Shown here: piece by piece, positions 17,305 through 23,496 of the stretch
Position numbering within the stretch: the first letter of the stretch is position 1
Layout: each line of letters starts with the position of its first letter
Assembly: GCA_023412275.1 (NCBI GenBank)
Contig: JAEYNY010000210.1
Location: forward strand, 1 to 35,491
Reading direction: 5' to 3'
Length of the DNA stretch: 35,491 nucleotides
Source: Bacillota bacterium
Lineage (GTDB): Bacteria > Bacillota > Clostridia > Acetivibrionales > DSM-1351
The notes under the pieces: generated by a model
Seen by the model: only the letters and a program-made list of their open reading frames with translations
Database searches by the model: none
Told to the model about the DNA's origin: nothing
Made by a program: the position numbers and the translations under genes

Positions 17305-17868
17305 GTGAAATATCAACATAAAAAAACCAGAACCAGAACAGCTATAATTGAGGCATTTCAGTATTTAATGACAATAATGCCATTTGACAAGATCAGGATA
17401 CAAAATATCACTGATATTGCGGAAGTAAACCGACATTCCTTTTATAATCACTTTAACGATAAGTATGATTTGCTGTACCAGATAGTTACACAGATGCTTG
17501 TAATAGATTATGATGCTGTTGCGGGAGAATCATTAATACAACAAACAATAAATCAAGTACCCAGAATTCTTCGTTACTTTGAGGAGAACAGGAAATTCTT
17601 TAAAAATGCTTTTAAGGACGATAAACAACAGTCGTTTAATAATTTTTTTCAAAAGATGATCTTTGACTGGTTCACTACTATATTGAATAATACGGTGGGC
17701 GTGGATAAAGCCCAGAAAGATTCATTTTACATAACTCAGACAAGATTCTACGTGGCAGGCTATAGCCAGTTGCTAATGTATTGGCTGTATAATGAGCCTG
17801 ACAAGTCCGCAGATGTTCTTGCCGAAGAAATTATTAAAATATTTAATGGTGCATTTAACAGTAATTAA
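17305..17868 (+). CDS. TetR/AcrR-family transcriptional regulator
   Basis: 187 residues beginning at GTG 17305, eight bases after AAGGAG. The N-terminal helix-turn-helix (IRIQNITDIAEVNRHSFYNHF, with NRHSFYNHF as recognition helix) is followed by YDLLYQIV. The helical C-terminal domain is of the type common in Firmicutes (DhaS/TetR_C-like), with FFQKMIFDWF. Divergent placement next to the glycosyltransferase pair points to local control of a resistance or cell-surface response. The inducer cannot be guessed. Confidence 0.82.
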   Translation: MKYQHKKTRTRTAIIEAFQYLMTIMPFDKIRIQNITDIAEVNRHSFYNHFNDKYDLLYQIVTQMLVIDYDAVAGESLIQQTINQVPRILRYFEENRKFFKNAFKDDKQQSFNNFFQKMIFDWFTTILNNTVGVDKAQKDSFYITQTRFYVAGYSQLLMYWLYNEPDKSADVLAEEIIKIFNGAFNSN

Positions 17869-17945
17869 AAATAAAATTAGTTTTTGAACGCATCTTACTA
17901 AATTTTACAGCTATCATTCATAAGCCCTCCCCAAGAGGCATATAT

Positions 17946-17971
17946 ATACACTGTAGACGATGCCATACAGC
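17946..17971 (+). promoter_or_regulatory. candidate sigma-E-type promoter of spoIIID
   Basis: CATACA at 17964-17969 matches the CATACAnT -10 box of mother-cell sigma-E promoters. An AT-rich ATATATAC lies about 14 bases upstream. In B. subtilis spoIIID is sigma-E dependent. The -35 match is weak, so this is tentative. Confidence 0.35.
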
Positions 17972-18053
17972 TTTTTAGTGAGTTTTAACTTGCTTAAAGG
18001 ATAATATATCTACGATGCAGTGAATAATGCCTTATCAAAAGGGGGGTATATGG

Positions 18054-18269
18054 TTGAAGGAGTACATAGAAGAGCGGGTTTTGGAACTCGCAAATTATAT
18101 CATCGACAAAAGGACGACAGTACGATACGCCGCTAAAAAGTTTGGAATAAGCAAGAGCACCGTCCACAAGGACGTAACAAAATGGAACGTGCAAATTCAT
18201 CCACCTAGTCTTCAACATTCATCACCTGGTAGGCTAAACCTTACTAAATTGCAGGATAATCAATTTTGA
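18054..18269 (+). CDS. spoIIID: spoIIID, 5' part (interrupted by the element; recombines with 22336-22476)
   Basis: The first 41 residues from TTG 18054 (LKEYIEERVLELANYIID ... SKSTVHKDV) are the SpoIIID N-terminus with its helix-turn-helix. The TTG is preceded at seven bases by GGGGGG in AAAGGGGGG. After the 17-bp repeat the frame runs into unrelated element sequence (TKWNVQIHPPSLQ...) and stops after 71 codons. SpoIIID is a small DNA-binding activator and repressor acting in the mother cell between sigma-E and sigma-K. In this configuration the product keeps the helix-turn-helix but loses the basic C-terminal region also needed for DNA binding, so it is probably inactive. Excision restores the gene. 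Confidence 0.9.
   Translation: MKEYIEERVLELANYIIDKRTTVRYAAKKFGISKSTVHKDVTKWNVQIHPPSLQHSSPGRLNLTKLQDNQF
18162..18178 (+). repeat. attL core, 17-bp direct repeat
   Basis: GTCCACAAGGACGTAAC, identical to 22336-22352 and in the same reading frame (V-H-K-D-V of SpoIIID). Inside the element it is followed after one base by AAATGGAACG (18180-18189), one arm of the deduced attP. The centre of attP symmetry puts the crossover dinucleotide at CA, 18165-18166. Confidence 0.9.
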
Positions 18270-18399
18270 AATGTCATAACGATAACATATAATATGTTTT
18301 GGTTAATAGTTATTGTAATAAAATGCCTATTTGTACCTTCTAAGTATAATTGCACAATTTAAAGTTTAAATTCATTAAAATATTTTTAATAAAATAATC

Positions 18400-18428
18400 T
18401 TGCATTTAAATATATTTAGTATTAAAAT
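18400..18428 (+). promoter_or_regulatory. candidate promoter of the amtB-PII operon
   Basis: TTGCAT (18400-18405), 17 bases, TAAAAT (18423-18428). It would give a leader of about 230 bases that includes the attenuator-like hairpins. The 395-bp gap before amtB is otherwise very AT-rich and has no other gene. Confidence 0.45.
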
Positions 18429-18490
18429 TTTATTGAGATACAATTAGTGTTATTTTATTTTCTTATGGTAATATTATTTTAATTTCATTT

Positions 18491-18547
18491 GAGCAATGAT
18501 GCTCTCTTCAGTAATAAGTTATAGAAGAAGAGATACTCTTCTTTTTT
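18491..18547 (+). promoter_or_regulatory. attenuator-like leader of amtB (possible ANTAR-type target)
   Basis: First hairpin GAGC-AATGAT-GCTC (18491-18504) has a six-base loop with A at position 1 and G at position 4, the pattern bound by ANTAR antiterminators. CTCTTC (18504-18509) can pair with GAAGAG (18527-18532), or AAGAAGAG (18525-18532) with CTCTTCTT (18536-18543) followed by Ts, a terminator. The two are exclusive. The second hexaloop expected of ANTAR targets is not clear, so the class is uncertain. Confidence 0.5.
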
Positions 18548-18664
18548 ATTTCTGAAATTCTAATTATCTAATTAGTTTCTATTTTTCACAGAAATACAAT
18601 GACGTGTTTCCAATTAAGTTCATTTAAAAATTATGCACTTTAATATGGAAGGGGTTATAAATAC

Positions 18665-19846
18665 ATGAGTTCAGTTAATGTATTATTTTTAATGTTGGGC
18701 GCAGTTATGATTCTGGCTATGCACGCAGGTTTTGCATTTCTGGAAGCCGGAAGTGTTAGCAGAAAAAATCAGGTTAATGCTTTTAACAAAATAATTTTTG
18801 ATTGGTCAGTAGCCACAGTAGCATATTTTATTATTGGGTACTACATATCATATGGAATCACAATTTATTCACACAGAAGCCTTTTTACACAAGATAACGG
18901 TTTTGCACTTGTAAGGTTCTTTTTCCTGTTAGGTTTTGCTGCTTGTATACCAGCTATTATTTCAGGTGGCGTTGTTGGAAGAATGAAGTTTTACACTCAA
19001 TCTTTATGTGCCGTTGTCCTTACTGGAGTAATTTATCCTGTATTTGAAAGTCTCGTATGGGGCAAAAATTCATTTATGGGTCAGAAGGGATCTTATTTCG
19101 AAAAGCTTTTTGGGGCACCATTTCATGACTTTGCAGGTTCAGTCGTTGTCCACTCTCTAGGTGGTTGGATTGCTCTGGCAGCTATTGTGGTACTGGGAGC
19201 TAGAACAGGTAGATTCAACGGTAAATTTAATACGCGTCCAAGTAATATTCCATTTTTAACTCTCGGAAGCTGGATACTTATTGTTGGCTGGTTTGGCTTT
19301 AATGTTATGAGTTCACAAAATGTTAAGACAATATCAGGTCTTGTAGTTCTAAATTCACTTATGGCAATGGTAGGCGGAACTATCTCAGGACTTATTTTCT
19401 CAAAAAATGATGTTGGTTTCACACATAACGGTGCTCTTGCAGGATTGATAGCAATCTGCGCGGGATCAGATGTTGTTCACCCTTTTGCAGCCTTCTTCAT
19501 AGGGGCAATTGCAGGACTTATATTTATTGTAGTATTTGGGCTTGAAGCTAAATGGAAAATCGATGATGTGCTTGGTGTATGGCCCTTGCATGGTATTAAT
19601 GGTACTTGGGGAGGTATCGCTGCAGGTATTTTTGGTAGAAAGGCACTGGGCGGCATGTACGACCTAAGCTTCCTAGCTCAATTAACAGGTTCTGTTCTGG
19701 CCCTTGTTTACGCTTTAGTTGCTGGATTTATTTTATATAAAGTAGTTGATATGGTATTCGGCCTCAGAATAACTGAGCATGAAGAGCTTATTGGTGCGGA
19801 TCTTACCTTCCACAGGATAGATGCTACTCCTGAGCATACGATCTGA
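18665..19846 (+). CDS. amtB: ammonium transporter, Amt family
   Basis: 393 residues with about eleven hydrophobic membrane segments. Amt motifs: FAFLEAGSVSRKNQVN near the N-terminus, the DFAGSVVVHSLGG segment with the conserved Asp and pore His, and GVWPLHGINGTWGG with the second pore His. It imports ammonium or ammonia across the cell membrane. AAGGGG lies ten bases before the ATG. The PII gene follows 51 bp downstream, the usual pairing, since PII proteins plug Amt channels when nitrogen is plentiful. Unusually, this operon is cargo inside the spoIIID element. Confidence 0.94.
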   Translation: MSSVNVLFLMLGAVMILAMHAGFAFLEAGSVSRKNQVNAFNKIIFDWSVATVAYFIIGYYISYGITIYSHRSLFTQDNGFALVRFFFLLGFAACIPAIISGGVVGRMKFYTQSLCAVVLTGVIYPVFESLVWGKNSFMGQKGSYFEKLFGAPFHDFAGSVVVHSLGGWIALAAIVVLGARTGRFNGKFNTRPSNIPFLTLGSWILIVGWFGFNVMSSQNVKTISGLVVLNSLMAMVGGTISGLIFSKNDVGFTHNGALAGLIAICAGSDVVHPFAAFFIGAIAGLIFIVVFGLEAKWKIDDVLGVWPLHGINGTWGGIAAGIFGRKALGGMYDLSFLAQLTGSVLALVYALVAGFILYKVVDMVFGLRITEHEELIGADLTFHRIDATPEHTI

Positions 19847-19897
19847 TTAGTTACTTATTGTAAATTAATTTAAATTAAGTAAAGGGGGATTAAAATT

Positions 19898-20239
19898 ATG
19901 AAAATGGTAATTGCAATTGTACGACCTGAAGCAGTGGACGATGTAAAGTCAGCTTTATTTGATGCACAAATTCACAAAATGACTGTATTTCACGTTAAGG
20001 GTTGCGGACAACAAATGGGATATACTGAGATATACAGAGGAAATATTAATAATGTAAACCTTATATCAAAAGTTCGTTTTGAAATAGCAGTAAACGATGA
20101 ATTTGTAAAGCCTACTGTTGAAGCAATAATGAGTGTTGCAAGAACGGGAAAGATAGGCGATGGTAAGATTTTTGTACTGCCTATTGAAGAATGCTATAGA
20201 ATAAGAACCGGGGAACAAGGCTTTGAAGCTATTGGATAA
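19898..20239 (+). CDS. PII nitrogen signal protein (GlnB/GlnK family) with altered T-loop
   Basis: 113 residues, the standard length. The B-loop TGKIGDGKIFV and the C-terminal CYRIRTGEQG are intact, so nucleotide binding looks possible. The T-loop reads YRGNINNVNLISK, keeping length but replacing the uridylylated Tyr51 by Asn and neighbours Arg38 and Lys40 (GRQKG in E. coli) by Gln and Met (GQQMG). Covalent control by uridylylation at residue 51 is therefore ruled out, as in many Firmicutes. It probably gates the AmtB encoded just upstream. A strong terminator follows. Confidence 0.92.
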   Translation: MKMVIAIVRPEAVDDVKSALFDAQIHKMTVFHVKGCGQQMGYTEIYRGNINNVNLISKVRFEIAVNDEFVKPTVEAIMSVARTGKIGDGKIFVLPIEECYRIRTGEQGFEAIG

Positions 20240-20253
20240 TATACTAATTGTAT

Positions 20254-20287
20254 GGTAGGCCTGCTTACGCAGGCCTTATTTTTTTCC
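20254..20287 (+). terminator. intrinsic terminator of amtB-PII operon
   Basis: AGGCCTGC (20257-20264) and GCAGGCCT (20269-20276) pair over TTAC, followed by TATTTTTTT. Confidence 0.92.
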
Positions 20288-20364
20288 TTTCTCATACATC
20301 TATTACATTCATAACAATATCAAATGGAAGTTTTAAAAGTGGCTTAGGTAACTGTGCCATCAGG

Positions 20365-20391
20365 AGACAGCTAAACATAAGCTGTCTTTTT
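20365..20391 (+). terminator. second intrinsic terminator, possible end of a short RNA
   Basis: AGACAGCT (20365-20372) pairs with AGCTGTCT (20380-20387), then a run of seven Ts. It follows the previous terminator by about 80 bp with no gene between, so either it backs up termination or it ends a short untranslated RNA. Confidence 0.75.
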
Positions 20392-20439
20392 TTGTTGTTT
20401 ACCCAACATAAACCGTAATGTATATTGAACTGAAGTAAA

Positions 20440-20486
20440 TTTTCGGTACACGAAAAGTCATAACTATTACTGGAAATACATATTTA
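20440..20486 (+). promoter_or_regulatory. inverted repeat and weak sigma-E-like promoter before the recombinase unit
   Basis: TTTTCG (20440-20445) and CGAAAA (20451-20456) form an inverted repeat. Just after it, TCATAAC (20458-20464), 14 bases and CATATTTA (20479-20486) resemble the -35 and -10 boxes of sigma-E promoters, though the second half of the -10 deviates from CATACAnT. Mother-cell control of the recombinase would fit the skin model. Confidence 0.28.
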
Positions 20487-20521
20487 TTTTATAAATAAAA
20501 AGTTTTGTGGGGAAAAAATAG

Positions 20522-20656
20522 ATGATTACAAAAATTGAATTTGTAGATCCCAATTTACCTTCTGATATTGAAAAAATTTTACCGTCACTATTGGCACAAG
20601 CGATTATTAATAAAATCCGGAACGAAAATGACAAGAGTGAAAGTAAATCTGCTTAG
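20522..20656 (+). CDS. 44-aa small protein upstream of the recombinase
   Basis: ATG 20522 follows GTGGGGA by eight bases. The product begins MITKIEFVDPNLPSDIEKIL and ends in a charged tail with many Lys, Glu and Ser. No known domain is recognised. The opening ITKIE...LP recalls the short N-terminal leader often found on clostridial serine recombinases before their KxRVAAYCRVST strand. It ends 28 bp before the recombinase start. It could be a detached leader, a regulator of recombination direction, or a leader peptide; none is proven. Confidence 0.5.
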   Translation: MITKIEFVDPNLPSDIEKILPSLLAQAIINKIRNENDKSESKSA

Positions 20657-20684
20657 ATAATTGCTTAATAAGGAGGTAGCTCTT

Positions 20685-22220
20685 GTGGCTGGAACGGATA
20701 TAAGTAACAAAAAAATAAGAGTTGCCGCATATTGCAGAGTTTCTACTGATAAAGACGAACAGCTGTTATCCTTAAAAGCCCAGAAAGAGTTTTTTGGGGA
20801 ATATGCTGAAAAAATGGGTTATGAATTGGTCGGACTCTACGCAGATGAAGGCATCAGCGGTACAAAATTAAAGAACAGAAAACAGTTTAATAAAATGATG
20901 CAGGATGCCGAAAGGGGACTTTTTCAGAGGGTATATGTAAAGGATGTCTCACGTCTGGCAAGAAACGTTGTTGATTTTCTGCAAAGTATCAGAAGGTTAA
21001 AATCTTTAAACATAGATTGCCAGTTTATTACCGCAAACATGTCTGCAAATGACGGAGAATTGACACTGACCATATTGGCGGCGGTAGCTCAGGAAGAAAG
21101 CTCTAACTTGTCCAAAAGAGTTAAATTCGGTAAGAAAAAGAACGCAGAGATGGGAAGAGTCCCTAACCTTGTTTACGGATATGACAAGACCGTCGGAGAC
21201 TACTTTAATCTGAAAATCAATAAGCAGGAAGCAGACGTAGTAAAGCGTATTTTTGATATGTATATAAATCAGGGGTACGGTGCAAATAAGATATCCCAAA
21301 TACTTAATAAAGAATATATAAAAACAAAGAGAAATTGTAATTGGAGTCAGAATGCCATATGCCGTATTCTTTCAAATGAGCTTTACACCGGAAAAATTAT
21401 AAATGGCAAAGAGAGAGTTGAAGACTTTCTGACAGGCAGGCGAATTAAATTGGAGGAAGATCAACAATCCATACTGGACAAGCCTGAATTGGTTATTATA
21501 GAGAAAAGTTTATTTGATCAAGCCCAAAAGCTCTTAGCTCAAAGAATAAACACATTTAAAGCAAATAAAGAAAGGCATTCAAATAAATATGCTTTAAGTA
21601 CCTTAATCAAGTGTGGTTGCTGTGATAGAAGTTTCAGGAGAATCTACAGAAAAAGGGAAAACAGTGAGTACATTAAATGGGGGTGCAGCACGAGAAATTC
21701 TGACGGTGCAACGGAATGCTGGAACAATACACTGGTTGATGAAGTCGAACTTATAGAAGAGATAAGGGAATATCTGACTACTGTAATATCTTCAAAGGAA
21801 AAGCTTCTGGAGAAAACAATCAATGAATTTAAAAAGAAGTACAAGCTTGGACATAATGAAACAAATGAAAGCGACCTTACAGTTGAAATTGAAAGATTAA
21901 AAAAGTTAAAGCTAAAGCAAACAAAAATGTATGAGGTAGACATAATTTCAATAGAAGAACTTAAAGAAAGAACTGTTGACATAAACGAAGCCATAAGAAA
22001 AGTCGAAGAAGAATTGTCAATCCTTCAGGGGAATACTTCTACTTTTGACAAGTTGGAGTCAATAGTTAAAAAGTATTGTGGAAGCATTAATGACATTTTG
22101 AACACCGATACGATAGATAATAGTACGCTCAAAAAAGTCATTGATAAAATTGTTGTTGGTACGGATGGAGGAATAAAAGTTTATCTCAAATTATTTAAAG
22201 ATCTAGAAATTGCAATTTGA
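20685..22220 (+). CDS. large serine recombinase (SpoIVCA/integrase-like) of the spoIIID element
   Basis: 511 residues from GTG 20685, which is correctly spaced after AAGGAGG. The N-terminal resolvase domain has the nucleophile S20 in AAYCRVSTDKDEQ, then LYADEGISGTKLKNRKQF and the arginines of KDVSRLARN. A Recombinase domain follows with GYGANKISQILN and NELYTGKIINGK. Then a zinc ribbon (KCGCCDRSF ... WGCSTRNSDGATECWNN) and a long coiled coil at about 370-450. Length and order match large serine integrases and the skin recombinase. It lies nearest the right junction, so it is the clear candidate for cutting the element in or out of spoIIID. A second protein usually sets direction. Confidence 0.94.
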   Translation: MAGTDISNKKIRVAAYCRVSTDKDEQLLSLKAQKEFFGEYAEKMGYELVGLYADEGISGTKLKNRKQFNKMMQDAERGLFQRVYVKDVSRLARNVVDFLQSIRRLKSLNIDCQFITANMSANDGELTLTILAAVAQEESSNLSKRVKFGKKKNAEMGRVPNLVYGYDKTVGDYFNLKINKQEADVVKRIFDMYINQGYGANKISQILNKEYIKTKRNCNWSQNAICRILSNELYTGKIINGKERVEDFLTGRRIKLEEDQQSILDKPELVIIEKSLFDQAQKLLAQRINTFKANKERHSNKYALSTLIKCGCCDRSFRRIYRKRENSEYIKWGCSTRNSDGATECWNNTLVDEVELIEEIREYLTTVISSKEKLLEKTINEFKKKYKLGHNETNESDLTVEIERLKKLKLKQTKMYEVDIISIEELKERTVDINEAIRKVEEELSILQGNTSTFDKLESIVKKYCGSINDILNTDTIDNSTLKKVIDKIVVGTDGGIKVYLKLFKDLEIAI

Positions 22221-22239
22221 TTATATACTGAATTAACCA

Positions 22240-22268
22240 AAAGGGAATATATTGTTTATATTCCCTTT
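22240..22268 (+). terminator. hairpin after the recombinase
   Basis: AAAGGGAATATA (22240-22251) and TATATTCCCTTT (22257-22268) are perfect complements over a five-base loop. It has no long T run, so termination strength is uncertain. It separates the recombinase from the right attachment site. Confidence 0.65.
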
Positions 22269-22315
22269 GCTATGTCAAGAATATGATATAATTGGTTTTA
22301 AGAAACGTCAGTACC

Positions 22316-22352
22316 CGTTCCATTTACCCACATCAGTCCACAAGGACGTAAC
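22316..22352 (+). repeat. attR region: 17-bp direct repeat with attP arm
   Basis: The core GTCCACAAGGACGTAAC (22336-22352) repeats the left copy. Inside the element the arm CGTTCCATTT (22316-22325) is the exact reverse complement of AAATGGAACG at 18180-18189. In the closed circle the two arms would flank a 28-bp centre, giving a 48-bp attP. Confidence 0.9.
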
Positions 22353-22476
22353 CGAACGGTTGGAAAAAATAAATCCGGTACTGATGAATGAAGTAAGGAT
22401 AATACTCGAGGAAAATAAGGCAGAAAGGCATATACGCGGTGGCGAAGCAACAAAGGCAAAATATCAGGCGAAATAA
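22336..22476 (+). CDS. spoIIID: spoIIID, 3' part (without its own start)
   Basis: From the repeat the frame reads VHKDVTERLEKINPVL, then NEVRIILEENKAERHIRGG and EATKAKYQAK, stop. This is the second half of SpoIIID, with the basic RHIRGGEATKAKY region that contributes to DNA binding. Upstream codons back to 22252 are element sequence unlike SpoIIID and lack a ribosome site, so this fragment is not expected to be made alone. Joined to the 5' part the product has 82 residues, close to the 80-93 usual for the family. Confidence 0.92.
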   Translation, partial: VHKDVTERLEKINPVLMNEVRIILEENKAERHIRGGEATKAKYQAK

Positions 22477-22503
22477 ATTTACATAGAGAAGCTAAAAACC
22501 AGA

Positions 22504-22533
22504 AAAAGCCGGGAGCGAGAGCAACCGGCTTTT
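22504..22533 (+). terminator. intrinsic terminator of spoIIID
   Basis: AAAAGCCGG (22504-22512) pairs with CCGGCTTTT (22525-22533). It lies 28 bp after the spoIIID stop. Confidence 0.85.
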
Positions 22534-22982
22534 GCATTGCCAATGGAATCAACACCATTGACCCAACCAGTCATGTTTTCTATTTTAGTAATAAATCACA
22601 GAATAGAAATTCTTAACATTTCCTTAAACGTAAAATGAATAATTAAGTACTAATAAGGTATAATTTATCACTTAATCAGATGTTTAATAAGAGATAATAT
22701 AATATCAGGAACACATTCAATATACACTCCTATACAAAAGATATTGTCCACACTTTAAGTATAAACAAATGATAAAAAAGTTGATAATTACAATTCAAAA
22801 CATATGAAAAAAGATAAAGTTTCCTAATTAAAAATGAATATTATGAGTTTGCGTTAATTGATGAGCAATAAAACAGTAACATATTACAAAAATAACAATA
22901 CCCGCTTTAACAATCATTTTTGTATCTAAAATTGCGGAAAGATTAACACCTATTTAATTGATTTCAATGGTAAGGAGGTGCT
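22534..22982. other. gene-free AT-rich stretch
   Basis: About 450 bp with no open frame carrying a ribosome site, no tRNA and no clear repeat. A TATAAT at about 22659 lacks a good -35. I see no further feature. Confidence 0.6.
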
Positions 22983-22988
22983 GTGAAG

Positions 22989-23405
22989 ATGAAGAAGAAA
23001 ATCATTTTCTTAACTGTCCTAATTCTGGTTATAGTGTTTTCCGGTGTATACATCCTTATTAATGTATTACATACAACTCCTACATCTGTAAGTAAAATTG
23101 AAGAAAATACTCCTGGAGAGATTAGTTTATCATGCAAATATTATTATTGGATTAAAATCACAGGGGTAGAATTAGCACAAGGGGATGACGGATGGTATCA
23201 AAAAAAGGAGGATTACTTTATTTTTGATAATTCAGATAAGTATAGTGTATATCATAGAAATAAATATATGTATAGTGAAAAATATGAAATAAAAGATGGA
23301 GTATTAACCTTGAATTTCCCGGATCGAACCACCAAAATTTACAGAATTTCAAAAGATGGTAAAGTATTGACTTTGGATTCTATACATAAGTATGTTAGAG
23401 ATTAA
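22989..23405 (+). CDS. membrane-anchored small protein of unknown function
   Basis: 138 residues from ATG 22989, nine bases after AAGGAGG; a GTG two codons earlier is too close to that site. A Lys-rich start and a hydrophobic segment (about residues 4-26, IIFLTVLILVIVFSGVYILI) form an uncleaved anchor or signal peptide. There is no lipobox Cys. The exported part is rich in Tyr, Lys and Asp with alternating short strands (YYWIKITGVELAQ, GVLTLNFPDRTTKIYRIS), suggesting a small beta-barrel like lipocalin-type lipoproteins of Firmicutes. No family is recognised. The lichenase follows 91 bp later. Confidence 0.65.
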   Translation: MKKKIIFLTVLILVIVFSGVYILINVLHTTPTSVSKIEENTPGEISLSCKYYYWIKITGVELAQGDDGWYQKKEDYFIFDNSDKYSVYHRNKYMYSEKYEIKDGVLTLNFPDRTTKIYRISKDGKVLTLDSIHKYVRD

Positions 23406-23496
23406 TGCTTATCAGTCATTTAATTAAGTATATATTGGGCCCAAATATATAGATAAGTAGTACATTAATAAAATTTAATTTCAGGGAGGAATTGAA

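Larger units (their letters stand above)
18162..22335 (+). mobile_element. 4174-bp skin-like intervening element inside spoIIID
   Basis: Bounded by the 17-bp direct repeat within the helix-turn-helix codons of spoIIID. It contains amtB, a PII gene, a 44-aa ORF and a large serine recombinase, all on the host gene's strand. Precise recombination between the repeats would release a 4174-bp circle and give an open 82-residue SpoIIID. No phage structural genes are present. The layout mirrors the B. subtilis skin element (sigK, recombinase SpoIVCA). Whether excision is developmental, or happens at all, is not visible from sequence. Confidence 0.92.

Noticed and set aside
18491..18547. Firm ANTAR dual-hexaloop call before amtB
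   Set aside because: Only the first loop has the required A1/G4 hexaloop; the second hairpin has no clear six-base loop, so I call it attenuator-like only.
18054..22476. spoIIID halves as a simple pseudogene or assembly error
   Set aside because: The shared 17-bp repeat, exact frame restoration, matching attP arms and an intact recombinase between the halves fit site-specific insertion much better than decay or misassembly.
22252..22476. Right-hand spoIIID reading frame as an independent gene from 22252
   Set aside because: Its first 28 codons overlap the recombinase terminator hairpin, have no ribosome site and do not resemble SpoIIID; only the part from 22336 does.
23435..23444. TTGGGCCCAA palindrome as a lichenase operator
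   Set aside because: It is short, not next to a recognisable promoter, and no regulator gene is adjacent; noted without a regulatory call.
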